Shown piece after piece: positions 1-7,813 of a stretch of 13,098 nt of DNA; position 1 is the stretch's first letter, and every line of letters starts with the position of its first letter. The notes below the pieces were generated by a model that searched no databases, was not told where the DNA came from, and saw only the letters and a list, made by a program, of their open reading frames with translations. The position numbers were made by a program, and so were the translations under genes. Source of the DNA: DATDUP01 sp035290345 (GTDB lineage Bacteria > Patescibacteriota > Patescibacteriia > Magasanikbacterales > UBA922); the NCBI GenBank assembly GCA_035290345.1, contig DATDUP010000014.1, forward strand, positions 1 through 13,098, given 5' to 3'.

Positions 1-3000
1 ATCTGCCCCACAATCTCCGGAAGAAGTACAGAGTTTATCTGTGCCCTGGCACTGACCGATTCCGGTCTTGAACCAGCCCTTTTGCTTGGCTCCACCCACA
101 TCTACATTTTCCTTATACTCACAAAAACTATTACCCGTAAGCAAGGGATCCTTAAAATAACTGACCTGACCACCAGACACAAACTCACGACAACCAATCA
201 AATCATGCCGGCAGAGTATCTCGTCGTATAATTTCGGGTTGTTCAACAAGGTTACTTCCAATTCAAATTTATAAGAACTGGAGACGGTATTCGGCAATAC
301 CTGTTCTTCCAAGGCAATTTTCTGGCAACCAACTTTATCCGATGTACAGGACATTTCGGTAGTCCGGGTCAAGAAAATCGTCTGTTTGTCATCGCCATCC
401 GCTGGGATAATCACGGTTGCCGGGGTTATTTCGGCCTTATCAATATCAGCGATCTCTACACCCTCAGGCAAAACCACGGCCTGGTCAACATAACAACCAT
501 CCTTTCCCTGTTCCACCACACATTCACCCAAATTCTCACCACTAGCGGTCATTAACTGGCAAGTACCAACAACAGCTGAATCGCACCAAAGATTATACAC
601 CCAGGAGAGATGTTCTTCTTTTGATTGATAGGTATTATAGGTATCATAAACTGCCTGGCAACCCACGGCTTCTTCCCGGCAAAGTTTTTCAAAACCAGTC
701 AAATATTCCATCTGATTATTACTCCTCCGCAGATATTCCTTACAACCCAAGGCATCGCCAGGGAACAAATCATTGGGATTGGCATCACAAACCGAAGGCA
801 CTGGCTCTTTCTTCCCATCATTGTTATAATCTTTTTTCCAAGAGTCTTTAACCACCGCTACCGTGTCAGAAATCCGTTTGAGTTTCAAATTATCAATATA
901 ATATTCGGTCTTTGTGACCCCCTGATCACTGCGGGCAAAGACCAAAGTCGAAGACGCAGTCCCATCTCCCTCATACCGGACCGGACCCAAGATATATTGT
1001 TGCCAATCCGAACCCACTGTTATTTGGTACTCCTTATTTTTAGCTGTATCAAAGGTAAACTGGCCCAAACTATTATTCGCCCCACCTTCGCTCAAATAGA
1101 TATCCAAGTTCTGAGTATTACCTCGCACCCAAAAACTCAATAAATACCAATCATCCTTTTTTAAATTTTCTGATAAGGTGTAATAAACAACATTACTATC
1201 TACCTGCAAAGAATAAAGGCCGACCTGAATGGCTTCCGGGGCCACTTTTAATGGTTTTCCGCCCGTCGTTTCCCAACCCTTGATCGCGGTCAATAATGGT
1301 TCGGGTGCGGTTTTATCTGGCTCAAAATCTAACGACACGATTTCAATCGGATTATTACTTAAATTACCTTTGTACTGACGGCAACCGTTGGCAGAAGCCG
1401 GACAGGAGTCGGATTCACCCGGAGCTGAAATCGTCCAATACACACAGGATTCATTTTCATAGAAACCACCATTATAACAAAGCTCACAAGAATTTTCTTC
1501 CCAGCGCCCCCCCTTTTTTTCACAGAAATTTTTCTCTCCAGGGGGTAGAGTTGGTAGCTGAGTCAAGGTCGTCTGAGTAATCTCCTCGTCGTAATAAAAG
1601 TTGGCGACTGTCTTTCGCAGAGGATGACAGGCACTATTTACCGTAATCGTGTTAGCCAACAGCCGATAAAAAACATTCCCGGATTTATCATACAAGGCCC
1701 GACATTCCACTGACACTTGACCGCCCTTAGCCTTGCCGTTTACTAGATCATTATAATCCGCGGCGTTGCACAAATCATACAGATTCTCCAGTTCACTCTT
1801 TTTGTCACTATAATAAGCTGGGGAACCGATTGGAAATACTTGATTTGCTGTTTCCTCACCCAGATCCAAATCAACCAAAGAATTAATGTAATTAAAATCA
1901 TCAGTCAAAACCGGGCGCAGAGTGTGGGTCTTCAAGATATAGCCTTCTGCCGCCGACCCCTCCCAGGAATAATAAACTTTCTGATTTTGTTCATTAGGCA
2001 CCTCGCAATATTTCAAATCCGTATAGTACTCCAAACCTTCGCCTCCCTTAGTTAATTTATCAATATTAGTAAATTCATCACAGCCCGCATACCGATCCTC
2101 ACAAACCGTACCATTATTAGGATTGAAATAAAGTGGGAATTCAGCGGGAGAAAAGTTTGTCTCAACCTGTTTATAAGCATCATAACCCACGCACTCCTTG
2201 GCACAAATATTTTCCGGGCCAACCACCCCCGGCACTTCAGTCTGTTCTCCGGTTCCCTGATTACCGCTCTGGGGCACGAACAAATCACAACCCACCTCTT
2301 CCGGAATACAAACATTGGAATAAAGCGAACATTCCTCATTTGGTTTTACTTGGGCCAGCTCGGTCTTGGTCTTTGGCCAATCAGTTTCTGGTGTGTTCGG
2401 TTTGAAATCATAACAGCCAAGATAGGCCGGAGCTTTTTTCAAATAAACCAAATCATTAGCTAAACGATAATTTTGATAAGTGCCGTTAGCATTAGTCCGG
2501 GCCAGATAAAGAGCCTGGCAACCGACATCTGATTCAGCGCAAAAATAATTCGCAGCCCGACTATTAAAATACAGAGTCTGATTCCGCCCCACTAATTGAT
2601 AATCTTCACCTTCGGCTTGGGAACTAGCCACCCACTCTCCCTTGTTCTTTTCTGTGCTATAAGCCAGACAACCGATGTTGTCCACGCTACAATCACCATA
2701 ATCTAAAGTTTTGTTGAGATAAGAAGATGTTTTTCCTGTATCCTTGGTGACATAAGTACTACAAGTATTGTACTGCTCCGGGCAACCGTCACCGGCCAGA
2801 CGCCAGACATTTTGTTCGCGGGTGCAGTAACCAAAGCTGGCGCAACTACCATCCAAATTGGTTTTCAGGCAAGAATGGAAATCAACGCATTCCTGGGCCC
2901 GCACACCACTGGTATCATCTAATAAATTGGTGGCATATACCAGCGAATTACAGCGAGTTTCTGGTAATTTCAAAATCCAATTCGGATCGATCAAACGACA

Positions 3001-4497
3001 ATGAGGATGCCCCACCTGATCTGGAATAACATTACCCTGGGCATCATATTTGCAATCATCATAACCAGCTACCACTTTCGCTAAAGTCCATTCTTTTTCC
3101 GGGTGGTCAGGATCAGCTAACAAAGCAGCAATCTCAAATCCCAGAGGCAAAATACGATTCCGCCGTAATTTCTGGATATTGGAATAACAATATTTATTTA
3201 AATAACATTTTGGATCCTGATTATCAGAAACGCGCAAAGGAGAGACCAATGTCCAATCACCATACAGCAAACCTTCTTGTAAGGCCCGCTCAATCGTCAA
3301 GGGATCATCCATGATGTCCCGAGTCAGAGCCGTGCGTAATTTGTCATCAATAACGCAATTATTCAATCCCGGACGCATAGGTGGAACAGGACAAGTGTTG
3401 AACTCTAAAACCAAATCATAATTATCTTTAGAACCAATATTGGCGGTCATGATGTCAGAAAAAACCTCTTCCGCAATCCTCCGGCTGGAAGAGAAGGAGT
3501 CGGCATCAAAACTCAAAACCCCCTGCATCGCTTCGTCTGAATCTTCACCCAATTCTAACAACTTCTCCTGGGCGGTTTTAATACCTTGAGAAACTAGAGT
3601 ATTTAAAAACACAGAAAGAGCCGACATGACGGCTGATTTCATGCCGCTGGCAAAAGCGCCAGTCGTGGCCTGAGCATTGAGTCGGGCCTGTTCTTTGTTG
3701 GTCACTGCCCCTGCCTCTTCTCTTATATTTTGAGCCGGCGTCTTTATCTTACCACTTATTAAGCTGGTTAATGATTTGAAACCTTGGCCTTCTAAACGTT
3801 CGGCCTGAGCACCGGTCTCAGCCCCGGCTTTTATCCGATCCACACTGGACATTGCCCCCAGGGTTACCCCAAAATCAGTTTGATTGAATTTGATTGAATC
3901 AGCAAAAAATTTAGAGGAATTAAAAAATTGACCATCGTTTATTCCCAGCTGCTGCTTGTACTTTTCTTCGATTGCTTCTGGACTCCAGGCATCAGTCATT
4001 TGGCTCCAGGTACAAGAAGGTTTGGGCCCACTACCTGGATCAGCATAAATAGAACGCAGGCCTATCTGCAATTGTATTTGGAAACGGATATCCGGAGGCG
4101 TACACAGGCCAAGGCCGAACGGCTCACCCAAAGTATCAATGGCCGAAGCGCTCGCATCTAAGGCCGTTTGCTTTAAATAACTACCAAACCCATCTTTAAA
4201 AGCCAAAGCCCCCTGGCCGCTGCCACCAGTGGCAATGTACATGGCGGAATCGTAGGCCAGACGCCGTAAAAAATATGATACGCCGTTTACCAAAGAACTC
4301 ATCGCCGCACTCAAAATCATGGAACCAACTGTAGACTTGACCTCGGAAACACTACGAGGGGCGTCCGCTGTCACGGAGACTGGCATCTGGGCATGAGCGG
4401 GGCGGATAAAAAATAACAGACCAAACAAATCCACAAAAACAAACAAACTCAATAAAATCATTATTACACTCTTATTTGTTCGACGGTTAAAAAACAT
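1..4497 (-). CDS. Giant secreted cysteine-rich repeat protein with a jelly-roll-like domain (partial, C-terminus beyond window)
   Basis: I read this frame continuously for 1499 codons from the ATG at 4497 to the window edge without a stop, so the C-terminus is missing. Residues 1-36 look like a signal peptide: N-terminal FFNRR and K9, a hydrophobic stretch at about 11-31, then AHA-Q at 34-37. Residues about 40-330 are Ala/Ser-rich and helical, with a marked LGEPFGLGLC segment at 123-132. From about residue 600 a motif C-x5-G-C-x2-3-[YF] recurs, starting at C603, C653, C730, C765 (second Cys replaced by Tyr), C799, C1032, C1273, C1384 and C1429. Residues about 1050-1207 look like a CBM4/9-type jelly roll (SLDFE start, FWVRG, YIDNLKLKRI end). 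The gene starts 2 nt after the stop of the TSP3 gene, so the two are probably co-translated. An inner ATG at 4461 has a weak AAGAG upstream but would lose the charged N-region. The function is unknown; an extracellular adhesive or glycan-binding role is inference. Confidence 0.85.
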   Translation of the reverse strand, partial: MFFNRRTNKSVIMILLSLFVFVDLFGLLFFIRPAHAQMPVSVTADAPRSVSEVKSTVGSMILSAAMSSLVNGVSYFLRRLAYDSAMYIATGGSGQGALAFKDGFGSYLKQTALDASASAIDTLGEPFGLGLCTPPDIRFQIQLQIGLRSIYADPGSGPKPSCTWSQMTDAWSPEAIEEKYKQQLGINDGQFFNSSKFFADSIKFNQTDFGVTLGAMSSVDRIKAGAETGAQAERLEGQGFKSLTSLISGKIKTPAQNIREEAGAVTNKEQARLNAQATTGAFASGMKSAVMSALSVFLNTLVSQGIKTAQEKLLELGEDSDEAMQGVLSFDADSFSSSRRIAEEVFSDIMTANIGSKDNYDLVLEFNTCPVPPMRPGLNNCVIDDKLRTALTRDIMDDPLTIERALQEGLLYGDWTLVSPLRVSDNQDPKCYLNKYCYSNIQKLRRNRILPLGFEIAALLADPDHPEKEWTLAKVVAGYDDCKYDAQGNVIPDQVGHPHCRLIDPNWILKLPETRCNSLVYATNLLDDTSGVRAQECVDFHSCLKTNLDGSCASFGYCTREQNVWRLAGDGCPEQYNTCSTYVTKDTGKTSSYLNKTLDYGDCSVDNIGCLAYSTEKNKGEWVASSQAEGEDYQLVGRNQTLYFNSRAANYFCAESDVGCQALYLARTNANGTYQNYRLANDLVYLKKAPAYLGCYDFKPNTPETDWPKTKTELAQVKPNEECSLYSNVCIPEEVGCDLFVPQSGNQGTGEQTEVPGVVGPENICAKECVGYDAYKQVETNFSPAEFPLYFNPNNGTVCEDRYAGCDEFTNIDKLTKGGEGLEYYTDLKYCEVPNEQNQKVYYSWEGSAAEGYILKTHTLRPVLTDDFNYINSLVDLDLGEETANQVFPIGSPAYYSDKKSELENLYDLCNAADYNDLVNGKAKGGQVSVECRALYDKSGNVFYRLLANTITVNSACHPLRKTVANFYYDEEITQTTLTQLPTLPPGEKNFCEKKGGRWEENSCELCYNGGFYENESCVYWTISAPGESDSCPASANGCRQYKGNLSNNPIEIVSLDFEPDKTAPEPLLTAIKGWETTGGKPLKVAPEAIQVGLYSLQVDSNVVYYTLSENLKKDDWYLLSFWVRGNTQNLDIYLSEGGANNSLGQFTFDTAKNKEYQITVGSDWQQYILGPVRYEGDGTASSTLVFARSDQGVTKTEYYIDNLKLKRISDTVAVVKDSWKKDYNNDGKKEPVPSVCDANPNDLFPGDALGCKEYLRRSNNQMEYLTGFEKLCREEAVGCQAVYDTYNTYQSKEEHLSWVYNLWCDSAVVGTCQLMTASGENLGECVVEQGKDGCYVDQAVVLPEGVEIADIDKAEITPATVIIPADGDDKQTIFLTRTTEMSCTSDKVGCQKIALEEQVLPNTVSSSYKFELEVTLLNNPKLYDEILCRHDLIGCREFVSGGQVSYFKDPLLTGNSFCEYKENVDVGGAKQKGWFKTGIGQCQGTDKLCTSSGDCGAD
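190..2691 (-). repeat. Degenerate protein-level repeat C-x5-G-C-x2-3-[YF] within the giant protein
   Basis: Nine copies of a short motif lie in frame inside the giant protein. Examples are CSVDNIGCLAY, CAESDVGCQALY, CIPEEVGCDLF, CEDRYAGCDEF, CPASANGCRQY, CREEAVGCQAVY and CRHDLIGCREF. The two cysteines are always seven residues apart, with Gly before the second and usually an aromatic residue three or four after it. One copy, CAKECVGYDAY, has lost the second Cys. Spacing varies from about 34 to 240 residues, so these are diverged modules rather than a recent tandem DNA duplication. The constant Cys spacing suggests one local disulphide per module, which is inference. Confidence 0.75.
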
Positions 4498-4499
4498 AA

Positions 4500-5150
4500 C
4501 TACTGGCTGTTAAGATTACCACTTTCTTCTTCAGCAATAATCTGCTCAATCAGAGCCACCAAAGTCTCGTCATCTATCTGGTTCAACTCTTCCTGGGAAA
4601 TCTCGCCAGAAGCAATAAGAGCTTCGCGAATCAAGGCCGGGTCCTTTAATAACTCCTCCACGCTTGCTAAATCCGTCAAATCCCCCAAACCACTGGCCCC
4701 CATCAGACCGCCGGACTTTAATTGTTCCTGGGCAGGTAGGGTGATTATTTCTTCCGGACTTTCTTCAACTTCTGGTTCAGCTTCGGCGATTGCGCAAATC
4801 TCACCCTTCGGACAGAGCGGGTCAGAACCTTTATCCACTTCTTCCTTGTCTGTCAAACCATCAGAATCTGTATCCGGAAGATAAGCACTGGTGTTATAGA
4901 AATTCAATTCTTCATAATCATTCAAACCATCCTGATCCGTATCAATACTTTGTAGACGCGCCTCTTCGTTCACCAAAATACTCATTTCCTGAGGATTGGC
5001 CCCTTCCAAAGAAATAGCAAAGGGATTATAGATATTATTACGAATCTGCAGCACCCCCAAAACCACAATCAAAAACGCAAAAACCAACAATAAGACAAAA
5101 CTCGCCTTTTGTTCTCTGGTAAGACTTTCTTTTCTGGACTCCCAGTCCAT
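4500..5150 (-). CDS. Membrane-anchored protein with thrombospondin type 3 (calcium-binding) repeats
   Basis: This 216-residue protein has a charged N-terminus, one transmembrane anchor at about residues 18-37, and two Asp-rich TSP3/EF-hand-like loops, DTDQDGLNDYEE (70-81) and DTDSDGLTDKEE (93-104). A C-x5-C pair follows (C113, C119), then an acidic linker and a helical C-terminus rich in Leu and Glu. TSP3 loops bind Ca2+ in known families, and the topology implies an extracytoplasmic C-terminal part. I chose the ATG at 5150: an AGG core lies six bases upstream, whereas the in-frame TTG at 5156 abuts that AGG and would have no ribosome-binding site. It is the first gene after a strong promoter, and its stop is 2 nt before the giant protein's start, so the two probably act together. 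The exact role is unknown. Confidence 0.88.
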   Translation of the reverse strand: MDWESRKESLTREQKASFVLLLVFAFLIVVLGVLQIRNNIYNPFAISLEGANPQEMSILVNEEARLQSIDTDQDGLNDYEELNFYNTSAYLPDTDSDGLTDKEEVDKGSDPLCPKGEICAIAEAEPEVEESPEEIITLPAQEQLKSGGLMGASGLGDLTDLASVEELLKDPALIREALIASGEISQEELNQIDDETLVALIEQIIAEEESGNLNSQ

Positions 5151-5173
5151 AATCAACCTAAAATTATGGACTT

Positions 5174-5202
5174 ATTATACCAAAACTCTACCCAGTCCAC
5201 AA
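5174..5202 (-). promoter_or_regulatory. Extended -10 sigma-70-type promoter of the TSP3/giant-protein operon
   Basis: On the minus strand a perfect TATAAT (5174-5179) is preceded by TGG, forming an extended -10. A weak -35 TTGTGG lies at 5197-5202 with a 17-nt spacer. It sits between the rsmA terminator and the TSP3 gene, leaving a leader of roughly 17-20 nt. The placement right after a terminator supports an independent transcription unit. Confidence 0.75.
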
Positions 5203-5210
5203 ATACCTAT

Positions 5211-5235
5211 AAAAAAATGGGGATAAACTCCCCAT
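5211..5235 (-). terminator. Intrinsic terminator after rsmA
   Basis: On the minus strand ATGGGG and CCCCAT form a 6-bp stem (5230-5235 with 5217-5222) with a 7-nt loop, followed at once by seven T residues (5211-5217, first T shared with the stem). It lies 5 nt beyond the rsmA stop and closes the four-gene operon. Confidence 0.85.
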
Positions 5236-5239
5236 AACT

Positions 5240-6061
5240 TTAAAACAAAAGCTTGGAAAGGGCACGCCAGTCAGTCACCGACAGCGTTTCGGCTCTTACT
5301 TTCTCGTCTAAACCACACTGATTCAACGCTGTCCGCAAAACTGCAACCGGTAAAGGTAGTCCCCCTTTCAAATTATTCAACAGCATCTTGCGTGGTTGAG
5401 AAAAACCCGCTCGTAATAAACGAAAAAAATTCTTTTCTTCTTCCTGTTCCGGACCATGGATATTAAAAATCCCCAACACTGCCGAATCCACCTTGGGCTT
5501 GGGCCAAAAATTTTCCTTACTGACGCGAGTGATAATCCGAGGCTGGCCATAATATTGTACAGAAGCTGATAACAAACTCATTTTCCCAGGTTGGGCACAA
5601 ATTCTCTCGGCCACTTCCCGTTGAACCATAATAATAATCAGCTCCGGCTTTCGTTCATTGGCCAAAACGGTCCGGAGTAAACGAGCAGTGATCTGATAAG
5701 GAATATTGGCTATCAATTTGAATTGCCCCCAATCTTGACTTTGCTTGCTCCAATTAGTTAAAGCATTACCCCAAATAATTTTCACATTTTCCGGCCGTTT
5801 CTCTTCCCAATAAGGAAGTAGCTTCTTTTCAATTTCAAAGGCCACCACCTGCTGGCTGACTTCGGCCAAGGCAAAGGTCAAAACTCCAAAGCCCGGGCCC
5901 ACTTCCACGATCGTATCAGAGGGGGTAATTTTCGCTGCGGCCAACATCGATCGGATCGGCTGGGCCGACAAAAGAAAATTCTGGCCATACTCCCGTGTCG
6001 GTCGAAGATGGAAACGCTCAGACAATGATTTCAGTAACCCTAATGAAAAAACTTCTTCCAT
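5240..6061 (-). CDS. rsmA: 16S rRNA (adenine1518-N6/adenine1519-N6)-dimethyltransferase RsmA (KsgA)
   Basis: RsmA uses S-adenosylmethionine to dimethylate two adjacent adenines in helix 45 at the 3' end of 16S rRNA, a late step in small-subunit assembly. The 273-residue length fits the family. Visible motifs are GQNFL (26-30), the SAM-binding EVGPGFGVLT (53-62), the acidic FEIE (75-78) that usually contacts the ribose, the catalytic NIPY (119-122) and NFWPKPKVDSAV (184-195). One oddity is that the usual GDAL, whose Asp is near the adenine of SAM, reads GNAL here (98-101). The ATG at 6061 is 3 nt after the stop of the DUF4015 gene, with a purine-rich AAGAGAG just upstream. It is the last gene of the operon and is followed by a terminator. 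Confidence 0.96.
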   Translation of the reverse strand: MEEVFSLGLLKSLSERFHLRPTREYGQNFLLSAQPIRSMLAAAKITPSDTIVEVGPGFGVLTFALAEVSQQVVAFEIEKKLLPYWEEKRPENVKIIWGNALTNWSKQSQDWGQFKLIANIPYQITARLLRTVLANERKPELIIIMVQREVAERICAQPGKMSLLSASVQYYGQPRIITRVSKENFWPKPKVDSAVLGIFNIHGPEQEEEKNFFRLLRAGFSQPRKMLLNNLKGGLPLPVAVLRTALNQCGLDEKVRAETLSVTDWRALSKLLF

Positions 6062-6064
6062 ATT

Positions 6065-7201
6065 TTATTTCTCTCTTCTTAAACCGGCCTCGGTATAAAT
6101 ATTAGCCGCATTCCACAACAACCAACCAGCAGTGTGGTACTTTTCGGTCATGGCAATTTGTGCCCTAATTTTTTCTCCATCATACACTGCGCCCAAATTG
6201 AACGCCTGTAACCAAGGACGGAGACGAGCCCGTTTATTCACAAAATAGCCCTGGCCCTTTTGTAAACCGTTTTCAATCACCGGCGCCGGATCAGCAGCTG
6301 GATTTTCCAAACCTAAATGCCCGGCTGGATAATGAGAGGGGTACATCATGGGACAAATATAATCCACTTGATCGACCGCATCAACCAGCCTCTGACCAAT
6401 AGACAGACCATCATGCCGTTCCATTACGAAACCAAAAAAATCAACCGAAATTGGAATACTTGTACTTTTAAACTGCCCACTTAAATAGACAAAAAAATCT
6501 CGCATCACTTCTGGCTTGGCCACCGACCCTAAATCTGCGACTGACAAATCACCATCAGAAGGAAAACGCACGTAATCAAAATTGATTTCATCAAATCCAA
6601 GACTAGCAGCCTCTTTGGCAATATCCAGGTTATAATCCCAAACTTCTTTTTGACGGGGATCCACCCAAGCCAATCCATTCTTATCTCGCCAAAGCCCGCC
6701 GCGAATGTCAGCGATCGCCCATTCTGGTTTTTTTTCTGCCAAAATCGGATCCTGAAATACGGTCTGGCGAGCAATCACATAGATCTGATTTTTGTGTAAG
6801 CGGGCGATTGTCCCTCGAATATTCCCCAACCGATCTTCTTCTGTCCCCCAATCATTCACGGCTGATAAATCACTATCATACAAAATTAAACCACTATAAT
6901 CTTTAATATCAATTACCACCGCGTTTAACTCGGTGCGATCAAGCAGGTTGATAATTTCAGTAATTTTTTTTTGACTACCCGCCGAATATGCGGTCAGATA
7001 AACACCCTTCACATTTTTAGGGGTATAGCCTACTTTTTGTTGATACTGTTTGAGTAGCAAATCCTGCTGAACCGGCTGGATGAAATTGGCTAGGCTCATT
7101 TCTTCAATGACCTGGGCAGTCAAACTCCAGGTCCAAGTCAAAACTCCCACCCCAATGAGACTAGTGAGAACCAAGAGACCGGTTGACCAGTGTTTTTTCA
7201 T
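6065..7201 (-). CDS. DUF4015 family putative glycoside hydrolase, membrane-anchored
   Basis: This 378-residue protein has an uncleaved-looking N-terminal signal anchor (KKHWST then hydrophobic 8-27). It is followed by a TIM-barrel-type domain that I recognise as DUF4015 (PF13200), a family predicted to contain glycosidases. Characteristic segments are VKGVYLTAYSAG (64-75), VVIDIKDYSG (95-104), GFDEINFDYVRFPSDG (202-217), ICPMMYPSHY (282-291) and RPWLQAF (328-334). The Asp and Glu residues in the second and third segments are the likely active-site acids by analogy with TIM-barrel hydrolases. No substrate is established for this family that I can name. It lies 1 nt after tsaC and 3 nt before rsmA, so it is co-transcribed with translation genes. 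The catalytic domain should face the outside of the membrane. Confidence 0.88.
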   Translation of the reverse strand: MKKHWSTGLLVLTSLIGVGVLTWTWSLTAQVIEEMSLANFIQPVQQDLLLKQYQQKVGYTPKNVKGVYLTAYSAGSQKKITEIINLLDRTELNAVVIDIKDYSGLILYDSDLSAVNDWGTEEDRLGNIRGTIARLHKNQIYVIARQTVFQDPILAEKKPEWAIADIRGGLWRDKNGLAWVDPRQKEVWDYNLDIAKEAASLGFDEINFDYVRFPSDGDLSVADLGSVAKPEVMRDFFVYLSGQFKSTSIPISVDFFGFVMERHDGLSIGQRLVDAVDQVDYICPMMYPSHYPAGHLGLENPAADPAPVIENGLQKGQGYFVNKRARLRPWLQAFNLGAVYDGEKIRAQIAMTEKYHTAGWLLWNAANIYTEAGLRREK

Positions 7202-7202
7202 T

Positions 7203-7808
7203 TTATTCCACTATTATTTCTCCCTGCCTCAACACTCGTACTCTTCCCGACTCAATCCTAATAATTGTTGACGGGCTACGATGCGGCAAATCGCCGCCAT
7301 CAATGAGGAAATCCGGTTGAGCGGCCCGATCCTGAAACATTTGCTGAACACTGACTGGATCATAACAATTTCCAGCGGCAGTAATATTGGCCGAAGTGGA
7401 AATCAGTGGCCGATTCAAGGCTTTGGCCAGACCAGCGGAAAAGGGGTGATTTGTCACCCGAAAAGCCACGGTATTATCAACAGAAACTACTCCTTGAGCC
7501 AAAACCGTGCCTGGTTTGACTGAAGCCACCACGGTCAAAGGTCCGGGCCAATATTTTTTAGCAATCTCATCCATCTTCTGATCCCACTCTACCAATTCTT
7601 GAATCATGGCCAGATTAGGCACAATCACCAATAAGGCCTTCTCTCTTTGTCTTTCTTTAATGGTAAAAATCCGATCCACCACCATTTGATTAGTCGCATC
7701 CCCGCCCAGACCATAGCACGTTTCCGTTGGATAGACCAAGGTTTTGCCAGCGCGTAATTCTTCGGCCAATCGTGATAAATCCACATCCAATTGTTTGATG
7801 ATTTCCAT
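7203..7808 (-). CDS. tsaC: L-threonylcarbamoyladenylate synthase (TsaC/Sua5/YrdC family)
   Basis: The enzyme makes threonylcarbamoyl-AMP from threonine, bicarbonate and ATP, the first step of the t6A modification at A37 of ANN-decoding tRNAs. The 201-residue protein is the short, single-domain TsaC form without the Sua5 C-terminal domain. Visible motifs are YPTETCYGLG (26-35), KER (51-53) of the K-x-R nucleotide site, YWPGPLT (86-92), STSANITAAG (137-146) and SPSTII (178-183). I chose the ATG at 7808 because a perfect AGGAGG lies 9 nt upstream, inside the 3' end of prfB. The frame stays open up to a possible start at 7835, but that would overlap prfB and leave the site unused. It starts 5 nt after prfB and ends 1 nt before the DUF4015 gene. 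Confidence 0.95.
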   Translation of the reverse strand: MEIIKQLDVDLSRLAEELRAGKTLVYPTETCYGLGGDATNQMVVDRIFTIKERQREKALLVIVPNLAMIQELVEWDQKMDEIAKKYWPGPLTVVASVKPGTVLAQGVVSVDNTVAFRVTNHPFSAGLAKALNRPLISTSANITAAGNCYDPVSVQQMFQDRAAQPDFLIDGGDLPHRSPSTIIRIESGRVRVLRQGEIIVE

Positions 7809-7813
7809 ATAAA

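Noticed and set aside
625..2405. Several plus- and minus-strand open frames across the left third
   Set aside because: They overlap the continuous 1499-codon minus-strand frame of the giant protein, which has a coherent signal peptide, Cys motifs and a domain pattern; the others show no such features.
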